Source: Paracyclopina nana (taxonomy: Eukaryota > Arthropoda > Copepoda > Cyclopoida > Cyclopettidae). Taken from it: a DNA stretch of 64,000 nt. Numbering within the stretch: position 1 is the first letter of the stretch; the number at the start of each line of letters is the position of its first letter. The stretch spans positions 1,054,001 through 1,118,000 of the forward strand of contig JAGUCH010000003.1 in the NCBI GenBank assembly GCA_019096065.1. Reading direction: 5' to 3'. Both the position numbers and the translations under genes were made by a program. The notes beneath the pieces are model-generated. The model did not search any database. It was not told the DNA's origin and saw only the letters and a program-made list of their open reading frames with translations. This document shows, piece by piece, positions 35,858 through 46,519 of the stretch.

Positions 35858-38736
35858 AACAGCTTTGTTTAACTTGGAATTCATTAAAAAAGGGAACGAA
35901 ATTTAAACAGTTAACTATGAAAAAGAGTTAAGAATGATTTCAGAGTGCAGCATGTTCAATGCACAACGTCATAAAATTTCACAACAGTAACATAACAATA
36001 ACCAGGGCAATAAATAGAGAGGGTGCGCCACTCTGCTTGCTCAGTTTTGCTGAAATAGACTAATTTCACAGCTTTCTTACGTATTCTGCCATTTGGCGGT
36101 GGGCAGGCACATGCTAGCAGAGATGCTGCCATTGAACAAATGATTCTTCAAAATTCATCGATTTGCACCATAAGCACATATTTCTAGCTCGTGCAGGTAC
36201 AAATCTTAGTTTTTTTCCCACCAACATAACTCATTCTTGTTAAGAAAAATTTTAAAAATCATTTAATAAACGATCCATATCTGCTTTCCCACTCCCACTT
36301 TTTCTTCTCCCCTCTCTCACTTTCTTCAGTGTAGCCAGATAAAACCAAAAATAGTCATAAAGTTTACAGAAAAGCCAATTTTTAGAATAACTATTTGCAA
36401 AATTGCTACTTTAAGGCTTGCGTTTTCCCAGTTTTTCCATGCCAGTACAACAACTATAGCATGGCAATCATGATTACCAGAAAATTTTGTTTCCTCAACT
36501 TATTACAAGTAATGGCTTATTTGCTGAAAAATTGGCCATTTTTATTGAACCCACACCAGATGAACTTTTTTGTTTTGAACTCACACAGAGCAGAGCTACA
36601 AAAAGTAAGGCTATTTATTCTGATTTGATCCATCATGCTCAGGTCTGGATATGATGTGACTCATGATCCAAAATTCCTTGACTTTCAAGAATCTTACTCA
36701 AAATGGTACCAATCTAATCCTTGAATCAATTGTGCTGTTACAAGCTCAAAATGAGCACTTTCTTTGCCATTTTGTTCCCAACAATTCCAAAAAACGTTTT
36801 GTTTACTTTTAGTCAGAAGCACTATTTTTTTTGCAATTGCTGGGCGCGCTTACACGCACGTGAATTTTGTTGATAACAGTGTTTTAGATGTGGTTTCTTT
36901 AAGTCAAGTTAATCAGAGCAATTGGCTTTTTTCCAAACAAAAAGTCAATTGTTGTCAAAAGCCATACTGATAACTCTAACAAGATTGCACATCAATTTGA
37001 GTGGGAAATTCAAAAAAGAAAACAATTTTTTTAGAGCTCATATTTTAAATTCTAGAATTGTAATCCAAGTTTTTTTAGATCCATTCATCATTTTGAGGGA
37101 CAGAAGAAGAAATAGCAGGGACATTTTCTTGCTCAAGGCAAGATACAAGGCTTCATTTAAGTGGCCAAACGCATTCGCTCGTTTTTTAGTCAGTACTTGT
37201 TGTTGTTAGTCAAACTGAGTTTATTATACTCTTTACTCAATTTACTGCTCTGACAATAACAACCGCAAGTAGCACGCCTAGCGGACGGAAAGTTGAAACA
37301 TTTGGGATTAGGGAGTAGTCGATTCAAAATTCAGTGCTACAAGATCCCTTGATGTGCGCGTGCAGTGAATTTTGGATTGTTTACATCGTCTAACAAGAAA
37401 AGGATAAAAAACAGGACCAATCTTAGGGCAATTTTTGTGTGCATTAGCTATTTTTTAGTTTTGTGTTGGCTAGAAGTTTTCTAAGCTGTTAGAAATCATT
37501 AAGATCAATGGAGCAAGTTTTTTGGCACGCCAATTGAGAAGTCTGCAGATTATTTTGATTCTTGTTTTTATATTTCAGCCTCAAAAAAGTAGTACGGTTG
37601 TGTAAACCGTGAACCCTGAAATCCCAAGTATTTCTTCAGTAATGTCACTTGATGGCGTATCATTGTTATGTCTATAAAAACAGCACGAAAATGAGAAATA
37701 GCAAAAGAGTTCGCATTGGCGAATATTTTGGCTAAATTGTCAAATCGGATGACTCAGCGCTGGTCGCCATGAGTTATGGCAAATTCAACAATTTAACCAT
37801 AATTAATGGAGCTACTCCCCAATAAATACGAAAATGGCAATTTTGAGGCACTAAAATGGAATCTTTGGAAAAAGTTCATAAAATAACATGTGTAGAGCTT
37901 GGGCTGGGATTTGTAAAACTGACTTTGATTTTGCTCTAAGCCCAAGGACAACGGAGAAAATTGCAACTTTCTAAACCCTACATTTTGACGACATTTTTGG
38001 GCTCAAATAAAAGAGCAAGCTGACCCGATTGTAACAATGTGCTTAAAAAAACCGCGGATATGTTACGTAACGTAAGTTACGGCCGTTTTAGTCCGTTAGT
38101 TTATGTGATACTTTTTTCGCTCCGTGCTCAAATTTATAGCGGGTTGTCCCCTTTCTTTTTTATGAGTGACCTTTGTTCACTTCTACTAAGCTGAGCTAAT
38201 CTTAGCAGAAGAGTACAGTCTCTATCAGATATACCAGACAAAACTTGATCTAACACATCTTTTAGCTCCAAGCTAAATACCGCACAATACTTAATACGGC
38301 ACACAGCAAAAAAAATGCACACATTTCATCTTTACCGAGGTCAAGTGAACTGGGGTTTGCTCAGCAATTCGCGGCCAAAATAAACTTTGCCTCATGCCTA
38401 AGAACTGCAAACCGTGTTCTCCGCTTTGAATCGCGGTTGGGCTTGTCAGGGTTATTTTTACCGAGGTCTTCTGCACTTTTGACTGAAATGAGTCAAGGCC
38501 AATTCAGATCCTCCTCCTCTTGGAAAAGAGTTGGCGAACCGTCAAACTACTGAAACAAAGTTGAGGCTAAGTGAAAGTAGCACTCTCTGGAAATGAGACG
38601 ACTCTGAATCAAAGGGGCTTCGCCCGAATCAAAGGAGTTACCTCTCACTATTGACACTACAGGAACAGTAGTTTTGTGTAATAATAACTTGCGACGCAAT
38701 AAATTGAAATGATTTTGGGAAAGTATGAATATTTTA
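35858..38736. other. Gene-poor AT-rich interval
   Basis: About 2.9 kb with no supportable exon. Short open frames (36395-36628, 36922-37209, 38134-38322 minus) lack protein-like content. No repeat arrays or RNA genes were recognised. Confidence 0.45.
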
Positions 38737-39200
38737 TTAATTGAAAGACGAGCTAGGTAGGAACATTAAATGGTTTTTAATGCATTTTGCAAGTAATCCA
38801 GCACCTGTAGGATTGAGATGGACTCCATCAGCAAACAAATCGAGGTTGTTCCCCAGGTGAGGTGAGATTTACTTTCAATAATGTACACATACCTGAAACT
38901 TCTTAGCCAGATTAGGCAAGTAATAAAGTTGCTCTTGTTGGCTTGATCAATGTAACTATCTTTGACCTCGTCAAAAGCTTCTCTAACCCTTCCTCCAGAC
39001 TCAGGACTTGGAATGAGAGAGCAGAGAACAAGGTGGATGTCTCTGATCCCTCGACATTCCACGGTAATTTTGTCAACAATTTGGTCACCACCAGTAAGGT
39101 CCATAGGTGCCAACAAACTTGACTGATCATCTCCATAAGGTAGAAGATCCAATTCAGGAGGGTGATGACAACATTCAGAATCATTTTGACACGATTTGTG
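38737..39200 (-). pseudogene. Decayed SGNH/GDSL hydrolase fragment
   Basis: A plausible acceptor ends at 39201. The open frame after it contains IVDKITVECRGIRDIHLVLC and SLIPSPESGGRVREAFDEVK, which resemble the middle of SGNH esterases. In another frame, LYYLPNLAKKFQ and then LDLFADGVHLNPTGAGLLAK give the typical block V (DxxH in ADGVH). The frames do not connect: at least one frameshift is needed, and the apparent small intron after KKFQ would bring in a TAA. The expected GxND block reads like YGDDQ. Only the C-terminal half is present. Such esterase domains occur in cellular enzymes and in ORF1 of some LINE elements (CR1 type); I cannot tell which this was. Confidence 0.5.
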
Positions 39201-39709
39201 CTGAAATGAGTTAATAAATGGGTTAAATATCAATACTTTTAGCCTTGGAGGATGTTTTTCTGTTTAATTGATGTTTATTTTCAGATCATGTTGGTCAATG
39301 CTTCTTATCAGTGTCTTTGTTACTTTCCCTACACTGCTCTGATCTTCTTCACTATGCTGCTAAGTCCTTTTCTTCACTGTCTCCTTCCATAGTAGTGAAT
39401 TTGCAGCTTCTGCATTACTCTCTCTGTAGTGCAATGCTTGCTCTGTGCTGGTTTAACCAGAGCTTGCTCAGCTGCAGTTTCACCTTCTAGAAGCTGGATT
39501 ATCCAGTGTTAAGCTGAATTTTCTGGAATTTTCTCATCCAAGGCTTCACTTTTCCTCAGCAAAGCTCACAACCATTTTGTCAGTCCATTTTGACAACTCC
39601 AAGACCTCCATCCATCTCCTTTGGGTAACTTCAAGCCTTTTGTGAAAAGTAAGTTTTACACTGATTGCACTTTAATTTTTGTGCAGCACTTTTTGAGGTG
39701 TTGTTATAG
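39201..39709. other. T/C-rich interval before the unknown membrane genes
   Basis: Pyrimidine-rich and short of open frames. It holds a donor-like AAAAGTAAGT near 39646 and acceptor-like TTTTTGTGCAG and GTTGTTATAG, the latter directly abutting the ATG at 39710. A 5-prime UTR with introns is possible. Confidence 0.35.
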
Positions 39710-40165
39710 ATGTCTGACCTTATGGCCTTGATCCTGGCTTATGCCATTGACTTCCTGGGAGGTTATAAGCTGGACCCCTCCATAATGAGGTCAGCCATCA
39801 GGGTCATCAATGACCTGAAGGCTGCTGTGGCCTACCTCCATGGCCTGGAAGGTCAGTTTCAGTGGCCAGTTTTCACCAGCTTACTAGCCCTGGGCTTGGC
39901 CTTCATGGACCCGACAGTGGCTTTCAGGTCCCTCAGAGGCCACAATGGAATGACTGTGGATTTGGTCCGGCCTCTGAGGCTGGCCCTGAGGAGAACTCTT
40001 CTGGTGGTGGCCTTCCTATGGAACCTGTTGGCCTTTGGGGTTGAGGCCTGTCTGGGGGGGCCTCACCCTGTATCTGGCAGCCTCCAGAAGATATTTTTTA
40101 TTATTAATCTATATGACCTTTGCTTCCTTTTATTTATACTTGATGACTTCCCCTCCCAAACATGA
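39710..40165 (+). CDS. Unrecognised small membrane protein
   Basis: An open frame of 151 residues starting with ATG immediately after an acceptor-like TTGTTATAG. Codon use and GC content are clearly coding-like up to about 40070 (LKAAVAYLHGLEGQF, PTVAFRSLRGHNGMTV, VRPLRLALRR) and drop after that. Hydrophobic stretches are WPVFTSLLALGLAFM and TLLVVAFLWNLLAFGVEACL. A possible donor (CCTGTATCT, after 40069) would leave 120 codons in phase 0 and could splice to the exon at 40431, making both parts of one longer protein. Without that splice the protein runs through an AT-rich, hydrophobic end (IFFIINLYDLCFLLFIL). No family recognised. Confidence 0.45.
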   Translation: MSDLMALILAYAIDFLGGYKLDPSIMRSAIRVINDLKAAVAYLHGLEGQFQWPVFTSLLALGLAFMDPTVAFRSLRGHNGMTVDLVRPLRLALRRTLLVVAFLWNLLAFGVEACLGGPHPVSGSLQKIFFIINLYDLCFLLFILDDFPSQT

Positions 40166-40430
40166 TGACTGCTTCTTCTGCTTCTTTTAATAAATGGAAC
40201 TTTAATTCCTCACACAGATTTTCTTCTTTGCTTCTACTGTATATGCTTAATTGTTCCATTGAGGTAATTCTTTGCAGCAATTTTTCTTCTATGTTTTTGT
40301 AAATTTTCTCCCTATACCTTTTGTGGATGTTTTTTGGCAATTTTTTGACTGTAATGAGGCTCCTTAATAAGGGAATAGTTAGCCAAATGACTTGTATGAT
40401 GTGAAACTAATTCTTCTTTTTCTTCCTTAG

Positions 40431-41331
40431 ATGTCTTCCGTAACTGACTTGTTGTTGTACCGCATCGGCGATCTGGCCTCGCAAATGGAGGTTGTCTCGG
40501 AAGGCGTCTCGCGTATGGAAGACGAGCTGACGGTCCTCAGGAACGAGGTGGCGTCCTCTCGGGCGTGTGCGGTGGGTGGCCTAGGCTTCGAGGCTCTTCG
40601 GTGGACCCTGATTCCACAGCTGCACGGGTACCTCACCACGGCGTTTCTGGTTTTTGCCACGTATTGGGCGTTCTGCCACTTTCGATCTCTGGTAAGATTG
40701 TCTTTTCTTCATGGGTTTATTTTTTCTCTACCGGTAACCGACCTCGCACATTTTTCATTTCCTCGCTGCGCTCCGATGAAAAATAGTTGCTCGGTTCTCA
40801 AATTTTTCCCGACCTCTCAGGGATTTTTCTTGGGGTCTAACATTTGCTGAGGCGGTAGGGAACTATTATGTTTTACCCTTAATTTTCTCATGCAGCATAT
40901 CTGTTTCTTCTGGCTGGACCTCATCCTTAAAATGCTGGCGGTGTTGCTCTACCCGATAACATTGTGGATTTTCGCGTTGGTTTTGATACGCGACATAACT
41001 CATTTCCGGCTCACGCCTGTTCGGACTCGGTCCGAGGCTGCAGAGAGGCTGGCTTCCCTTTTGCGGATTGTGCTTCCGTATTTCATCGCGCTGTATAATA
41101 GCTCCGGAGGTGGGTAATTTTGGCTGTTATGTTTTGAGATGCTAAGCTTATTTATTCCTTACTTCAGATGACGACGCCGTGGCTGAGCTTTTGGACGCTG
41201 AGAACGTGTCATTGGTTTTTCGGTCCCAAGGGGACCAACGTTCGGCTCGATTGCGAGATATTATCTTGACTCGTGTGGACGACCTCAAGGCTGGCTGGCT
41301 TAAATGCCTAGACCGCTGTTTCTGCGGATAG
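40431..41331 (+). CDS. Unrecognised coiled-coil membrane protein, 3 exons
   Basis: Exons: 40431-40691, 40896-41109, 41168-41331; phases 0 and 1 match and give 212 residues with a proper stop, which supports a real gene. The N-terminal 40 residues form a likely coiled coil (IGDLASQMEVVSEGVSRMED). Two clear membrane segments follow (LHGYLTTAFLVFATYWAFC and DLILKMLAVLLYPITLWIFAL), then a third hydrophobic stretch (LLRIVLPYFIALY) and a soluble C-terminus with basic and acidic residues ending CLDRCFCG. The ATG sits directly after an acceptor-like TTCTTCCTTAG, so this exon may be internal or trans-spliced. It could be the downstream part of the gene starting at 39710. No known family recognised. 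Confidence 0.55.
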
Positions 41332-41519
41332 TCGGATGGCTCATTTTATTGATTTAGCCAATAATAACGGTTCATATTTTTCAGCTAACCATATTTGTCA
41401 TCTCAGTTTGGTTTGTTTACTTCTTGCTCTCCATTTGTTGTAAAAAATTGCTGAGTGGTGCGTGTCCGCCTTTACATGGCTCCCATAAATGGTATTATGT
41501 TTTTCTCTTTGCCTGCTTT

Positions 41520-41700
41520 TGAGCATGCTGATGTTGCGCATGCCGCTGTTGCGCATGCTGATGTGGTTGCGCGTGTTGTGGCACGCGTCGTTGCGCAAAC
41601 GGGTTGTTGCGCGCTGGTATCTGCCACGCGTCATTGCGCACACGTGTTGTTGCGCGTGCGTGCTGTTGATGCCCGTGTTGTTGCACACATGTGTTGGTGA
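41520..41700. repeat. Degenerate GTTGCGC-rich repeat
   Basis: Irregular units of about 8-18 bp built around TGTTGCGC, with CATGCTGATGTTGCG the clearest. CpG-rich in an AT-rich context. Single related motifs continue to about 41840. Confidence 0.65.
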
Positions 41701-42601
41701 CGGGCGGGCAGAATTCTGAATGATTTAGGACGTTGTTGCGCGCGCGTTACTCAGGTGGACTGCTACACATGCTATCAACCGCTGGGAGCGGGCTGAATTC
41801 GAAAACCCTTTTGCATGTTGTTGCACCTGCGTGTCGTTGGGTGCAAGCCAGTACTGACGTGGTTGGATCCATTTCTATTCCAGCTTAAGTTTTCACTAAT
41901 TGCTACTGCTGCTGTTTTTCATTGCCTCTTTGTAGCTTATATAGCGTATCGAGGGCGGGCCTCCGCCTTCTCACCCCCAACCACAAGAAAACAAACTTTT
42001 CCTTTTCATTTTGAGTGGTCTTTAGCAGAGACTTATATAACAAGAGAAGTGCTACTGGGCAAGGCTAAAGGGGGTGCGTTTGCAGATCTGCTGCACGCTC
42101 CAAAAGAGACTACAATGCATTGGAATGGAATTTTGCTCGCGGCTGCCTGAATTTGGGCCGGGGCAGACTTTTGGTTGCTGATAACTCTTAAATGAGTCAA
42201 CTTAGCCAAATTACTCCTATATTACGAGTTGCTCAATTTTGCTAGGGCTATCTTTTGTCTTAAATAAATATTTCCCCAAATATTAGGAATTAAAAGTTGT
42301 AAAACAGAGGTGCCAGATGGCGTTTTCTTTTCTGGATCAATACAGCCCGCTGACTATTTTATAAGAACAGCTGACCAAAACATTTTCAGAATCACTTGTA
42401 GCAATTGGCGCGCGCTCGCGTGCAGTGAAAATGCAAGAAGTAGCACTTCTCTTTCTATAAAGTCCCTGGTCTTTAGTTCGTATTCCCCCGTAAGAGTTGT
42501 GGGGGGCGGGCCTTCGTTCGCCCCGAAAACCCCGTTTTTGCTCGCTTTTTTAGTTTTTACAAAATCCATGCATTCATTAGGAGAACCTTGGATTTCGAAT
42601 T

Positions 42602-42673
42602 GTGGTCGCATTGTTCACGATGGTCGCATTGTTCACGATGGTCGCATTGTTCAAGATGGTCGCATTGTTCACA
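42602..42673. repeat. 18-bp tandem repeat, four copies
   Basis: Four nearly identical copies of GGTCGCATTGTTCACGAT in a row, with a few changes in the third and fourth. Confidence 0.9.
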
Positions 42674-43349
42674 TTAGTGTTTTTTCAGATTCACAAGTCA
42701 TGTGACTCATGTCCTTTAGTTGAGAAATTTAGCGGCCTTTTTTAAAGAAAATAAGCCCAAATCCTGCTAGTTTTGGCCAATATTTACGGCTATTTTTAGC
42801 TTATGTGCGGTGTCTTGTTAGGAACAATATCCGGTAGCCCTCTCCTCAGCTCTTTCCAATTTCCATACCTAGATTTCAATGATTCTTAAAACCTTTTCAT
42901 TTTCAGTTTTCCATTTCTTAAGACTTACCAATCGTTGCTTTTTATGCGACAAGTTGCTAGCCAAATAGAGAATTCATTGCCAATTTGCTGAGTCCGTGAG
43001 TCGCCTGACTCGCTGAATGGTTGAGTTAAAGAGTAAAGACACTTGATGAGTGCTGAGGCCTGAGAGTGTAAGTGTGTAGCGTGACTGATTGCTGAGACAT
43101 TTCGAATATTTGCATTTACATGTCAGATTCTTCACCTTCAGTCTTCGTCTCTTCAGATATCGTCTGAATTCTCCGAAAATCGTAAGTGATTCTTCCCGAA
43201 TTTTCAACTGTCTTGCTTCATGATTTTGAGCTGAGTTTTTGGCCAATTCGTCAACTTGAATTTCAAATTAACAACGGTTTGTTTGACGAGTTTTTTAAAC
43301 TTGTTGTTGTTACACACACTTTTTATTTAGCTAATCTCAATAATTCACT

Positions 43350-44883
43350 ATGCATCGAATGTTGGGCGAGCTCAAGGGACAATTCAACGCGGAAAAGAGC
43401 TTCATCGATAACGTCACTTTCCGCCTCCATTATCGCATCACGTTTGTCATTTTGCTTGCATCGTCCATCTTGGCCACTGCTTCTCAATTTTTCGGGTTTC
43501 CAATCAAATGCGAGGGAGTTGGAAGCATTCGAAAGGGTGAGCATAAATAAGATAAATAAAAATGGCTTTCTACGTTTTACACATTATTTCGGTAGATTTG
43601 CTCGATGTTTTTTGTTGGATGCATGGAACCTTTACTGTGCCTGCACCCCTGGCCGGAAATGTTGGTCAAGACATGCCCCATATGGGTATTGGACCCTCTA
43701 ATGATCCTACTCTGGTAAGCATATTACCATTTTCATTGAGCATAAGCATGTGGTTGTGTTTAATTTAGATTAAGGTCAAAGAAAATGGCGAGGAGCTCCA
43801 TCATGCTTGGTATCAGTGGGTCTGCTTTGTCCTGTTTCTCCAAGCTATTCTCTGTTTCTTCCCTCATTACCTTTGGAAAATATGGGAAGGTAAAGCAATG
43901 AAATCTTGCATTTATGTGAATGTATTGATGTCTTGTTCTATTCATAATTAGGTGGGAAAGTTGGAATGCTATTGCAAGATTTGCATGGGCCAATCTTGGA
44001 TGACCCTACCACAAAAACTAAAAGTCTGACCGCCTCAGCCAAATACTTTGTCCGCAACTTGCATTCCAATGGAGGCTATGCTGCAAAGTTTGTCTTTTGT
44101 GAAGCCCTCAACTTGGTCAACATTCTGCTTCAAGTGTATTTAATGGATGCATTCTTGGGTCATCATTTCACCACCTATGGTTTGGAGGCAATAAAACCAT
44201 GCAATGAGCCGTTTGATCAAAGAGTTGATGCGCTCTCCAAGATCTTCCCTAAGGTAATTAGAAAGACTCGCCTACCATGTTAAGGTTGATTATAAAAGAT
44301 CAATTTAGGTGACTAAATGTACGTTCAACAATTATGGAGCTTCTGGAAGTGTAGAAATGAAAGATATGATGTGTGTGTTGGGCTTCAATGTGATCAATGA
44401 GAAAATCTACATTTTCCTCTGGTATTGGTACTTGGTGCTCATCGTGTGCACTTGCCTACAACTGGTTTTGAGAATTGTTACCATTGCCTCCTCCAACTTC
44501 AGGTGCCTTAGTCTTAATATAATATATGATGATAATAGCATGTATTCTCTTTCTAGGGCCATTGTCATCAAGGTTATTCAACACAAGGGCCACAGTTCTT
44601 CACAGTAAGTCAAATAATCTTGATTAAAAATAGGTTTTCATATACTCTGTTTAACCATAGGCCTTTGTCTGAGAATGGGAAAAAATTAGCTTCCAAAAAG
44701 TACAAGATTGACAGCTTGATCAGACTTTGTGATTTTGGCGATTGGCTGATCCTCATGCAAGTATCTAAACATTTTGAGCCTGAGATGTTCAATGAGTTTG
44801 TTGCTATTATCAAATCCTGCTTAAATAACTCTAGGAAAATGGTAATGCTAACTGATAATGACATGAACACCTCCCTTTTGTAA
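43350..44883 (+). CDS. Innexin gap-junction protein, 7 exons
   Basis: Exons: 43350-43536, 43596-43714, 43769-43889, 43952-44253, 44309-44502, 44557-44604, 44661-44883; 397 residues, all phases consistent. Four membrane helices with the innexin signatures: YRITFVILLASSIL in TM1, DVFCWMHGTFTV in the first loop, YQWVCFVLFLQAILCFFPHYLWKIWEG for TM2, and FPKVTKCTFNNYGASGSVE in the second loop. These are followed by NEKIYIFLWYWYLVLIV for TM4. The first loop has one clear Cys after TM1 (KCEG) and one in FCWMHG; the second loop has PCNEP and KCTF, giving the two Cys per loop expected of innexins. Innexins form gap junctions and hemichannels in invertebrates. The family is multigene, so no specific orthologue is named. 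Confidence 0.95.
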
Positions 44884-44932
44884 GAGCTCTGATATCCTTC
44901 TAATATATGCTTAGAATACAATGTTCACAAAC

Positions 44933-44938
44933 TTTATT
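44933..44938 (-). terminator. Candidate poly(A) signal of the nuclear receptor gene
   Basis: Minus-strand AATAAA begins only four bases after the stop codon, within the 58-bp gap to the innexin stop. Confidence 0.45.
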
Positions 44939-44941
44939 AGA

Positions 44942-46159
44942 TTACAGTTGCAGCCTTTTTTGTGACAGCTCAAAAGCCCTGCTCGTGTCATGGCAGAGCA
45001 TGAGTGCCTTAGAGAATTGTACATGGGGTGGAAAAGCTTTGGATTTGCACTTTTCAGCAAGGTATTTTTGTAGCAGATTGGCGTATTGGGCCTGCACTTT
45101 CTCGATAGTTTCCTCATCCTTCAACTCACTTCGTATGCCATCGGTGCAGTGAAGTAGTACAAGAAAGACGAGTACCAAAATATTCTTGTCACAATCATAT
45201 GGTGAATTGGATAATCCCCAAAACCACTCGCGTATTCCCTGAAAAGGCCAATTGAGTACATTCAGAAAAGTTTTACCTGAAAGCCGTACCTTCATGATTC
45301 TCCTGTGCTCTTTTTCATAATCAGAATGGGCAGCCCACGGTGAGGAAAATATGGCCTCATACGATAGGTTAGGGGTGCCTTCACTGTTAAGGGATAAAGC
45401 ATCCACATGGGACATGACGAAATCAATATCCTCTGAGTATTGGCGCTGCTGCTTCCCGAACTCCAAGAACTCCTCATAAAATTGGCTTACATCGGCCTAA
45501 AAGTAGATGCGACTTTTTAAAAGTATTACCTTGCTTTGTGATTGAGTACTTCTTACATCAATACTTATTCCCAGGTAAAAGCTCTGCAGCCTGTGGTAGT
45601 TATGCTTGGCCAAAACGAATGTATCACTGTTGCTAACTTTGCTGTCAAAAGCCAACAGAGCAAGTGAAGTATCCACTAGGATAGCTTGGTCCATTTGGTT
45701 GCAATCATTGATGTCATCTGCTGTCAAAACATATCCAGGTCTCGAAATGAAGTGAGCGAAGAAAAGTTCCATTGCATTTGCGTAAAGCTGGAAGGACTTA
45801 AGATTGCTTGTGTAGGCATATTGAGAACTCAGCTCATCAAGGTATTTGCCTTCGTCACTCGTGAAACCGACTTGCAATAACTTGTGGGTATGCTGAATGC
45901 AGTCTTTCCTCTCATTGAAGGTCTTGACGTAGCTGATCTTCATGCCCACAGCGAGGCATTTGTCGAATCGGCATTTTTTGCAACTCTTTCTGTTCTTCGA
46001 GTCAATTTTGCATCCTTCACTCGAATGTGCTGTAAAGGCTGAGTAAAGGCCACTCTGAACAGATCTCATGAAGAAGCCGCGACAACTTGTGCACACTGAA
46101 TTGGCTCCATAGTAGCTATGTTTGCTACCATTCTGGTTATTGCACACTCGACAATTCAT
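44942..46159 (-). CDS. Divergent nuclear hormone receptor, 3 exons
   Basis: Exons in reading order: 46159-45557, 45496-45290, 45238-44942; 368 residues. The DNA-binding domain starts almost at the N-terminus: CRVCNNQNGSKHSYYGANSVC, CTSCRGFFMRS, then CKIDSKNRKSC and CKKCRFDKCLAVGMK, giving all eight zinc Cys. The P-box is CTSCRG, not the usual CEGCKG or CESCKA, so DNA preference may differ. The ligand-binding region is highly divergent and no AF-2 activation helix is evident at the C-terminus (FELSQKRLQL). This resembles lineage-specific receptor expansions in some invertebrates. Intron 2 (45239-45289) is 51 bp with no stop in frame. An in-frame ATG six codons upstream (46177) could be used. 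Divergent from the coiled-coil gene, 360 bp away. Confidence 0.85.
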
Positions 46160-46519
46160 TTTTAAAAGGATCCACAATTCAAGACATCAGCTACGCAGCT
46201 GCTCAAGGTCACGGAGAACATTGTTGAATCACTTCAATCAAATGTCAGTCTCAAATTAAACACCATTTTATAGTTTCATGCCCGATTTTTTTCGCATTAT
46301 ATTCCACTCTTAGTTGTTTTAAAAAACTATAATTAACTACTGTTTTGGTTATGGAACCTTAAGGCTATAATATACTGCGCGTGCTCAATAATAAAATGTT
46401 CCGTCAAAAGTTGCGCTTAATTTGGCGGAATTTTTTCTCGCCACCCTGTTGACGCAACCTTTGTTTACATTTCAAGCTTGCTAGTTGTGACAGCGGGCTT
46501 TTCCATTGATTAGCTCAAA

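Larger units (their letters stand above)
41332..43349. other. Intergenic, with two small tandem repeats
   Basis: Apart from the repeats listed separately, I see no exon. Open frames at 41815-42150 and 42310-42705 show no protein character. An acceptor-like TTTTTATTTAG ends at 43330, 19 bp before the innexin ATG. Confidence 0.4.
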
